Assembly: GCA_944382965.1 (NCBI GenBank)
Contig: CALWOA010000007.1
Coordinates: 47,586 to 111,585 of the forward strand
DNA length: 64,000 nucleotides
Source of the DNA: an uncultured Oscillospiraceae bacterium
GTDB lineage: Bacteria > Bacillota > Clostridia > Oscillospirales > Oscillospiraceae
Direction of reading: 5' to 3'
A program made the translations under genes and the position numbers. Of this stretch, positions 58,074 to 64,000 are shown piece by piece. The notes under the pieces were generated by a model. The model did no database searches. It was not told the origin of the DNA and saw only the letters and a program-made list of their open reading frames with translations. Numbering within the stretch: the stretch's first letter is position 1; each line of letters starts with the position of its first letter.

Positions 58074-60738
58074 TGTCAACTTTCACCTCTTCCAATGGTA
58101 ACGTAAAGGAAAATACGCATCCCTGGGGGACATTGTCCGTTACCGCAATGGTCCCGCCGTGGGCATTGACGATAGACTTGCACAGGCTCAGCCCCAGGCC
58201 CAGGCCTCTGCGGCTGTCCGCACTTCCCTGTCCGGCGGTATAAAACATATCGAACAGATGCGCCTTGGCTTCATCGGGAAGGCCGGGCCCATCATCTGCA
58301 ATCTGCACACACACCATATCTTCCTGCTTCCGGGCGGACAATACAATATGGGACCCCACCGGAGTATACTTGATGGCATTGTTCACGATGTTGATGATTA
58401 CCTGCACAATCAGTCTGACATCCATTTTTGCCATCAACAGATCATCCGCCAGATCCACCTGGATATGATGTTCGCTCTGCTTTCGGTCAATGTGATTCAA
58501 GGCTTCCCGGAACGCATCGTCCAGCAGTTCGGCATTCATGTTCAGATCCATTGTGCCGTTTTCAATTCGGGTAATGGACAGAAGATTTTCCGTCAGATTC
58601 ATCAGCCATAGCGCATCATCATAGATCGTGGCATAGAGCGTCTGCTTTTTCTCTTCATCCAGCGAAATATTTTTTTCCATCAGGACCGCAGCATTTCCGC
58701 TGATGCTGGTCAAGGGCGTACGCAGGTCGTGGGAAATGGCCCGCAGCAAATTCGAGCGCAGACGTTCCCTCTGGGTTTGCAGTTCGATGGCCTGCTTTTC
58801 TTCCTGAAGGCCCTTGCGTTCCATCATCACGCCGCACTCATTTAAGATTGCCAGCATGAGATTTCGTTCAAAAACTTCCAATGCCGGATAGTATTTTGTG
58901 GGGATTCCCACAACGCCCATTCCTTCCTGATTCCCCCGTACCGCCAGGTACAAGTTCTGGGCATGGGACAGGGTATTGGTGGTAGCACCGGCGTGTTTGT
59001 TATTTTTTGCCACCCATTCCGCCACCGCATTTTCCTCCGGCGTAATGGAGCCAATGACCCGGTCAGCCTCTTCCGGAGGCCAAACCTGGAACTGCAACGC
59101 CTGGCCCTTCCCTGCCAGAGAATACAGAATCGGCCGATCCAGTATGGTACTGATCTGCTCCGCTGCCAGTTGAAGAATTTCCAGCTGATCCTTTCCCTGA
59201 AGCAGCTTCTGGCTGCTGTTCATCAATAGTTCCATATAGTACGCCTTCTGAGCCGACTGCCGGGCCTGCTTTTTAACCCGGGTGGCCAGTGTGCTGGAGA
59301 TCATACTGGCAATGAGCATAATCAAAAACGTAACCAGATAATCCCGGTCATTGGCAGCCAGTGTAAAGCGGGGTATGGTGAAAAAGAAATTAAAGGCCAC
59401 CACACTGAGTAAGGATGCCAATGCGCCATATACATGCCCTTGGGTCCAGGCTGCCGTAAACAGCACCCCCAGGATATATACGGTAATGATATTTGCTTCC
59501 CGCAGACCCAGCTCGTAAAAGCCAAAGCTGATGGCCGTTGCTGCCAGCAGAATCAGCAGCACCTTTCCCATGTCAATCCAGCGGAACGCTTCCTGTCCTT
59601 TGTATGTCCAAATCCGTTTTTTTCGGTACCGCGGCTGATTGTCTGGAATCACATAGGTATCGATATCCCCAGCCAGCCAGGTCAGCCGGTCCACCAGGGT
59701 TTTGTTCTTCCAAAGCAAACTGGGGCGATGATTGGTTCTGCCCAATACGATTTTCGTAATTCCGCTGATTTTGGCATATTCCGCAATCTGTACTGCCGGA
59801 TCGTCCCCATACGCCGTGGCAATCTGGGCCCCCAACTGCTCCGCCAAGCGCAGGTTGTCCCGCAGGCGTTTCAGGTTATCCCCTTTCAGCTCCTTGGTTT
59901 CCGGCGTCTCTACCAGCAAAGCGGTAAAGCTGCTGTGGAAGGCCTCTGCCATGCGTGCTGCCGCCCGAATCACTCTGGCGTTGGAAGGAGCGCTGGACAG
60001 GCAGATCAGGATATGTTCTCCTGCCTTGGCCGTATTTTCCCGTTTGCTCTTTTGGGCATTTCGGCTCAGTCGGTCCGCGGTTCTGCGCAGTGCAATTTCC
60101 CGCAGCGCTGCCAAATTATCCCGGGTAAAAAAGTGATTCATTGCCCGATTGGCCTGACTTTTTTGGTATACCTTCCCCGACTGGAGCCGGAGGATCAGGT
60201 CATCCGGTTCAATGTCTACCAATTCCACCTGATCCGCTGCATCGAATACATAATCCGGCACCCGCTCACTGACTGCCACTTGAGTAATCGATGCCACCAA
60301 ATCGTGCAGCGACTCCAAATGCTGTACATTGACTGTGGTATACACGTCGATCCCGGAGCGCAGCACTTCCTCCACATCCTGATACCGCTTGGCATGGCGG
60401 CAACCCTGAGCGTTGCTGTGGGCCAATTCGTCTACCAGCAAAAGCTGGGGATGCCGCTCCAAAGCACCATCCAAATCAAATTCTTTCAGCTGGATCCCTT
60501 TATAGTCAATCTGCTTTGCAGGAATCTGTTCCAGTCCCTCCAGCAGTGCCAGGGTATCCGGGCGGGTATGCCGCTCTACATAGCCGACCACCACATCAAT
60601 TCCCTGTGCTTTTGCTCGGTGAGCCGCTTCCAGCATAGCGTATGTTTTTCCGACGCCAGCTGCATAACCAAAAAATATCTTCAGTTTTCCCATCTGCGGC
60701 TTCGTACCCGAAGAATACAACCCTTCCTCTATTTCCAT
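58066..60738 (-). CDS. kdpD: KdpD sensor histidine kinase
   Basis: 890 residues from ATG 60738 (AAGGTGG 7 bases upstream). Domains in order are the KdpD N-terminal P-loop domain (GYAAGVGKTYAML; DELAHSNAQGCRHAKRYQDV), a universal-stress-type domain (~250-375), four membrane helices (~400-500, DUF4118), a GAF-like domain, HisKA with the phosphorylated histidine in RAISHDLRTPLTS near residue 670, and HATPase (NAIKYTP, DDGPGLP, GLGLGLSLCKSI). It senses low K+ or turgor and controls KdpE. The USP domain binds c-di-AMP in some Firmicutes; this cannot be judged here. Confidence 0.95.
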   Translation of the reverse strand: MEIEEGLYSSGTKPQMGKLKIFFGYAAGVGKTYAMLEAAHRAKAQGIDVVVGYVERHTRPDTLALLEGLEQIPAKQIDYKGIQLKEFDLDGALERHPQLLLVDELAHSNAQGCRHAKRYQDVEEVLRSGIDVYTTVNVQHLESLHDLVASITQVAVSERVPDYVFDAADQVELVDIEPDDLILRLQSGKVYQKSQANRAMNHFFTRDNLAALREIALRRTADRLSRNAQKSKRENTAKAGEHILICLSSAPSNARVIRAAARMAEAFHSSFTALLVETPETKELKGDNLKRLRDNLRLAEQLGAQIATAYGDDPAVQIAEYAKISGITKIVLGRTNHRPSLLWKNKTLVDRLTWLAGDIDTYVIPDNQPRYRKKRIWTYKGQEAFRWIDMGKVLLILLAATAISFGFYELGLREANIITVYILGVLFTAAWTQGHVYGALASLLSVVAFNFFFTIPRFTLAANDRDYLVTFLIMLIASMISSTLATRVKKQARQSAQKAYYMELLMNSSQKLLQGKDQLEILQLAAEQISTILDRPILYSLAGKGQALQFQVWPPEEADRVIGSITPEENAVAEWVAKNNKHAGATTNTLSHAQNLYLAVRGNQEGMGVVGIPTKYYPALEVFERNLMLAILNECGVMMERKGLQEEKQAIELQTQRERLRSNLLRAISHDLRTPLTSISGNAAVLMEKNISLDEEKKQTLYATIYDDALWLMNLTENLLSITRIENGTMDLNMNAELLDDAFREALNHIDRKQSEHHIQVDLADDLLMAKMDVRLIVQVIINIVNNAIKYTPVGSHIVLSARKQEDMVCVQIADDGPGLPDEAKAHLFDMFYTAGQGSADSRRGLGLGLSLCKSIVNAHGGTIAVTDNVPQGCVFSFTLPLEEVKVDNV

Positions 60739-60761
60739 CGGAACACCACCTTCCATTTTTT

Positions 60762-60827
60762 ATTATAATACATTTTCTGTTTCTTTCCTATAAAAAACAG
60801 TGAAACGGCGTTAAGATTGTGTTAAGA
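60762..60827 (-). promoter_or_regulatory. kdpDE promoter with matching KdpE-type direct repeats
   Basis: TATAAT -10 (60762-60767, minus strand) with a poor -35, and a TTAAG-N6-TTAAG repeat at 60811-60826. The repeat and its flanks are nearly identical to those before the kdp structural operon and lie at the same distance from the -10 box. This indicates autoregulation by KdpE. Confidence 0.72.
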
Positions 60828-60933
60828 TGAAAAATCTTTATCGGAAACTAATGGCCTTTCCTATCCTCTAACACCATCTTATTTCCTTCTTTGCTATAGT
60901 GTAAGTACAAAAACAGCAAAGGAGGCTGCCTAT

Positions 60934-61182
60934 ATGTTTAGAAAATACCACATTACGCAGGATGCGGAATTCCCTCTGCCTGCTGCCCATCCCAGCAGCC
61001 AAATGGGCTGCTGGGGCAAGGGAGGATTCTTTGCCCAGAAGTTGTTTAGCTACCTGCGCAGACATCAACTGGAATTTTGGGTATTTCAGTTGGTTTTCGC
61101 TCCACTGTTCCTTTTACTGGTGTTGGCCCTCTTAATGGTGGTCATTGGTCTGTTAACTGAGGGAATCTCTTCAATTGTGTAA
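60934..61182 (+). CDS. Small single-helix membrane protein divergent from kdpD
   Basis: 82 residues with AAAGGAGG 8 bases before the ATG and a TATAGT -10 at 60895-60900. The N-terminal half is basic and soluble; a long hydrophobic helix follows (FWVFQLVFAPLFLLLVLALL) and continues to the C-terminus. No family recognised. It faces kdpD across a 195-bp region holding the TTAAG repeats, so it may belong to the low-potassium response (inference). Confidence 0.65.
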   Translation: MFRKYHITQDAEFPLPAAHPSSQMGCWGKGGFFAQKLFSYLRRHQLEFWVFQLVFAPLFLLLVLALLMVVIGLLTEGISSIV

Positions 61183-61515
61183 AGCTGCGTTTTAAACTTC
61201 ACAGAGTTTTTAACCATGGATGATGGCGAATGTCCAGTTCTTGCAGATTGTCCCTTACAATAAACGATCCTGCCATGGTAGCTGTTAGGAATGCATCTCT
61301 AGGGGCAAATGGCAATGAAAAACGCCTTTCCCGATACCCGATTGCACCACGAAATTTACCTCACCGATTCCAGAGTGGGAAAAAGAAAAAGGTCTGCCGT
61401 TTTCAGCTTGTAAAGAAGAACATCATCCAGCATAATGGAATCAGAAATATTCTGTGACATCTCCCCTCTCTTTTTCGTATATACAAGTGAAAGACAAATG
61501 AAAGGAGGGATTTCC
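61183..61515. other. Intergenic region before the sigma-factor gene
   Basis: 333 bases with no supported ORF. It should contain the sigma-gene promoter; I could not settle on one. No hairpin of note. Confidence 0.4.
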
Positions 61516-62073
61516 TTGGAAGACCATCAAATTCTGGACCTGTATTTTCTGCGTTCTGAACAGGCCATCCAGGAGACCGATACCAAGTACGGTAACTACT
61601 GTTTCCGAATTGCGTACCAAATTCTGACCAGCAGAGAGGACGCGGAGGAAAGTGTCAGCGATACGTACCTTGCGGCTTGGAATGCCATACCGCCGAAACG
61701 GCCGCCGCTTCTGTCAGCATTCCTGGGGAGGATCACCCGAAACGTATCCATTGACCGGTGGCGGACTCGCAGCGCATACAAGCGGGGCGGAGGGGAGTTT
61801 TCCCTGTGCCTGGAAGAGCTGACGAACTGCACGTCCGGACAACCCAGTCCGGAAGAGCGTCAAATTCAGAAGGAAGTTGTTCAGATGCTGAACGTTTTTT
61901 TGACGCAGCTTCCGGAACCAGAGCGAAAAGTCTTCGTCTGCCGCTACTGGTACGTGGATTCTATTCGGGACATTGCCGAGGCCTTCGGCATCAGCCAGAC
62001 CAAGGTGACTACCATGCTCCACCGCACCAGGGAAAAATTACGAAAACAACTGAAAAAGGAGGGACTAGAATGA
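61516..62073 (+). CDS. ECF-type RNA polymerase sigma factor
   Basis: 185 residues, TTG start with AGGAGG 7 bases upstream. Region 2 is CFRIAYQILTSREDAEESVS, then DTYLAAWNAIPP and FLGRITRNVSIDRWR; region 4 is LPEPERKVFVCRYWYVDSIR, then DIAEAFGISQTKVTTMLHRTREKLR. This is a full sigma-2/sigma-4 protein. Its stop overlaps the next start (ATGA), so it is co-translated with its probable anti-sigma partner. Its first 36 residues closely resemble the broken gene start at 44182. Confidence 0.9.
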   Translation: MEDHQILDLYFLRSEQAIQETDTKYGNYCFRIAYQILTSREDAEESVSDTYLAAWNAIPPKRPPLLSAFLGRITRNVSIDRWRTRSAYKRGGGEFSLCLEELTNCTSGQPSPEERQIQKEVVQMLNVFLTQLPEPERKVFVCRYWYVDSIRDIAEAFGISQTKVTTMLHRTREKLRKQLKKEGLE

Positions 62074-63536
62074 CTTCTTTGGAATTGGCAATCTATCTGG
62101 GAGAAATTCGAGAGGAATTTATCACAGAAGCCAGAAATCCAGAGCAGAGGCAGCACCAGAGCCTTCGGAGAATTTGGCTGATTGCAGCGGTGATTGCCTT
62201 GGCGGCCCTGTTGGTAGGGTGTGCAGTGGTATATGCGCTGCAGTTGGAGAATCTGCGGATTGGTCAGGCAGAAATCCCACAGCCCCAGGTAGTGATCGAA
62301 GGGACCTCCCCAGCGGAAACGGAGGCTACAATGGAGGTTCTGTCTTTGCAGGGAATCCGCGGCTCGGTGAACTATCAGGCTAACCAAGAGTGGCTGAATT
62401 TTTCCCAGAGCTATACGCCCAAGCCGGTATCCGGCTGGGAAAGCAGCCCGGAGTACTGGGCTTATAGCTTGCAGGATCAGGCCATGGTGGACAAAGTGGA
62501 TGAAATCTGTGAAAAGTACGGGCTGAAGATTATTGGGAAATCCTGGCACGAACATCAGGATTGCAGCCATTTCCTAAAGCTTGCAGGAATCGACAGCCTG
62601 GTAAAGCCGGAATATCAATCCGTTTTTCAGCAGCCCCAGGGTCGGTTCTTTCCCGGCGGCTCCTTTACGGTGTATGGCCAGCTAAATTTGGCGGGGGAGG
62701 AAATGCCCCTGTTTGTCACCTATCAGTATGTGAAAAAAGATGTCTTCTATGATGTGTTCGGCTATGTGAGAGCTGACAGCGTTACCCAAAAATCCATAAC
62801 CACAGAGGACGGTATTCCACTGCTATTGCTGGAATCCGGGCAAAGCGGCATGATTTTTGCAGAGAAAGAGGACTGCTTCATCACCATTGGTGTGGATACG
62901 TCGGAGGCGGTTCCTTTGGAAGAAATCGCCGGTTATTTTGATTTTTCTATCCAATCCTCGCCGCTGGATACTGCTGCCGCGGACGCCAGGGAACAGGAAT
63001 CTCTGGTTCTGTCCCAGCAGGGCATACAGCAGCCGCCAGCCAGCTACACAGAATACATACAGCAAATTGTGGAAAACTATTCCACGGAACCCAATGGATC
63101 TCTTGCGCTCCCGGAGTACACGTTTTATGATCTGGACGGAAACGGGGATGAGGACTTGCTGATTATGAAAGATGGCAAGATTCTGGAAATTCCCGTGCTG
63201 GTAAACGGGGAAATCGATATTGGAAAAGCCTACGCCCTGCAGCTGTGCCAGGACAATGTTTTGATACAAGAAAATTCCTATTATCTGGAAGATGAAACCT
63301 GGTATCACATTTTCCGGTTTGCCAACAATGATGATCCGGTTTTCTCCAATCCCAAGGAAGAAAGCATTGTCCGGCTGAAGAAGGACGGGCAGGGCCAGTG
63401 GTGGCGTACCTCTTCTACGGATCACTACGCCGATTTCGATACCCAAATTACAGAGGCAGAGGCAATGGAAATTCTGAATGCCTATCAGCCGGTAGAGCTA
63501 GACACCAAACCTTTAAGCGAGTTTCAGGAGCCTTAG
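62070..63536 (+). CDS. Membrane-anchored anti-sigma/DUF4367-like protein
   Basis: 488 residues. A ~50-residue cytosolic N-terminus (the likely sigma-binding part) leads to one membrane helix (IWLIAAVIALAALLVGCAVV at about 31-50). A large outer domain follows. Its middle resembles DUF4367-type surface domains (GIPLLLLESGQSGMIFAEKE, then FITIGVDTSEAVPLEEIAGY). Near residue 355 is YDLDGNGDEDLLIM, an FG-GAP/calcium-loop-like motif (DxDxNxD). The signal sensed is unknown; the calcium-loop-like motif suggests a divalent ion (inference). Confidence 0.72.
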   Translation: MTSLELAIYLGEIREEFITEARNPEQRQHQSLRRIWLIAAVIALAALLVGCAVVYALQLENLRIGQAEIPQPQVVIEGTSPAETEATMEVLSLQGIRGSVNYQANQEWLNFSQSYTPKPVSGWESSPEYWAYSLQDQAMVDKVDEICEKYGLKIIGKSWHEHQDCSHFLKLAGIDSLVKPEYQSVFQQPQGRFFPGGSFTVYGQLNLAGEEMPLFVTYQYVKKDVFYDVFGYVRADSVTQKSITTEDGIPLLLLESGQSGMIFAEKEDCFITIGVDTSEAVPLEEIAGYFDFSIQSSPLDTAAADAREQESLVLSQQGIQQPPASYTEYIQQIVENYSTEPNGSLALPEYTFYDLDGNGDEDLLIMKDGKILEIPVLVNGEIDIGKAYALQLCQDNVLIQENSYYLEDETWYHIFRFANNDDPVFSNPKEESIVRLKKDGQGQWWRTSSTDHYADFDTQITEAEAMEILNAYQPVELDTKPLSEFQEP

Positions 63537-63547
63537 TGGGTCAGAGC

Positions 63548-63586
63548 AAAAACACATCCACTTCTTCGGTGGATGTGTTTTTGCGT
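63548..63586 (+). terminator. Strong intrinsic terminator
   Basis: A 14-bp perfect stem (63548-63561 with 63569-63582) with a TTCTTCG loop, ending in T5. Confidence 0.9.
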
Positions 63587-63681
63587 TTCAGGGAATCAAC
63601 AGGTTTTCCATGCCTTCGATACTTTGGAAAGCTGCTGATTTGCTCTCAGAATTTTTGAAATGCACCACCCTGGGCTTCCTG

Positions 63682-63894
63682 CTAATCTTCTCCTCTCCAG
63701 CAAATCCCATCCGTTTGATGCAACTTTCCTTTTGGTTCAGGAACTGAAGCACAGCGAGGATTCATTAATTTGTACCTTTTCCCCGGATGATCCACTTCTT
63801 CCGGAACACCAGCAGACTCCAAGGTGATTATCACATACTCAGTTTCCTTCAGATGCCGTTCATAAAAACTGGCATTATTGTAATACAGAAATGG
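63682..63894 (-). pseudogene. Possible gene remnant, unknown family
   Basis: The minus-strand frame between a TAA at 63895-63897 and a TAG at 63682-63684 has no good start, yet its product has real-protein composition (FYERHLKETEYVIITLESAG, VPEEVDHPGKRYKLMNPRCA). I cannot name the family. It may be the tail of a deleted gene. Confidence 0.35.
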
Positions 63895-63927
63895 TTATTT
63901 GTCGCAGCTATTGCAGTCAGTAGTTGC

Positions 63928-64000
63928 TAAATTCGCTTCAACGGAACGCCCGGTTCGGATGAACGGTGTGGGCAGTTCGGTTGAAGCGGTGTGAAATTTA
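63928..64000. repeat. Long structured inverted repeat at the window edge
   Basis: CGCTTCAACGGAAC (63934-63947) pairs with GTTCGGTTGAAGCG (63975-63988) with one mismatch. The stem continues inward with GCCC/GGGC and a small GTTC/GAAC hairpin, and outward with TAAATT/AATTTA at the edge. It could be a structured RNA or a mobile-element end. Confidence 0.5.

Noticed and set aside
63934-63988. Group II intron fragment
   Set aside because: No domain V catalytic hairpin (AGC...GUU pattern) or reverse transcriptase frame could be found beside the stem.
1-64000. CRISPR arrays, rRNA and tRNA genes, complete insertion sequences
   Set aside because: No regularly spaced repeats, no tRNA cloverleaf or rRNA core motifs, and no transposase with inverted ends were seen on reading both strands. 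A covariance-model scan would be the decisive check.

Overview
The window reads as a chromosomal segment of an anaerobic, probably gut-dwelling member of the Clostridia, most like Oscillospiraceae. The grounds are moderately GC-rich DNA, strong AGGAGG-type ribosome binding sites with some GTG and TTG starts, sigma-A promoters, a CIRCE-like heat-shock operator, and protein families typical of that group. No rRNA, tRNA, CRISPR array or intact insertion sequence was seen. Dense overlapping operons alternate with a decayed accessory stretch.

1-9.2 kb: a metallocofactor block. It starts with the last codons of a TrsS-like radical SAM protein, followed by a DVU_1553-type CoA ligase, an inverted TylF-type methyltransferase, and then one tightly overlapping run of nine genes: MobA-like nucleotidyltransferase fused to a ModE/LysR-like DNA-binding domain, histidine phosphatase, XdhC, P-loop NTPase, DUF364 protein, and a FecCD-type permease, ATPase and lipoprotein. 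I infer maturation of a molybdenum hydroxylase together with uptake of its metal (MolBCA-like). 9.2-31 kb: mostly housekeeping and small regulatory genes: a small alarmone synthetase, DegV, Hsp20 under a CIRCE-like site, a DnaQ-like exonuclease, a MATE exporter, two LysR regulators, SDR and zinc dehydrogenases, a DUF5107 protein, TetR and XRE regulators, a DUF3796/HTH pair with twin operators, and a coiled-coil/FtsH/HdeD-like operon.

31-43 kb: a nine-gene leftward operon with one clear promoter. It encodes a ROK repressor, an oligopeptide-type ABC importer (two permeases, two ATPases, a lipoprotein), a 62-residue membrane protein and two paralogous GH20 hexosaminidases lacking signal peptides. 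The model is import of N-acetylhexosamine oligosaccharides followed by cytosolic hydrolysis. 43-52.5 kb: an accessory, decaying stretch with a fused sigma-factor/surface-protein/sortase remnant, a sugar-acid locus (GntR regulator, IlvD/Edd dehydratase, frameshifted GntP permease), a deleted ABC-F gene and a frameshifted DUF1801 gene, mixed with intact DUF1905 and DUF2004 genes.

52.5-61.2 kb: a complete Kdp potassium system. KdpD-KdpE lie upstream of a 32-residue membrane peptide, KdpF, KdpA, KdpB and KdpC. Matching TTAAG-N6-TTAAG direct repeats lie at exactly the same distance from the -10 boxes in front of kdpD and of the structural operon. 61.2-64 kb: an ECF sigma factor with its membrane-anchored partner, then a non-coding end holding a gene remnant and a long structured inverted repeat.
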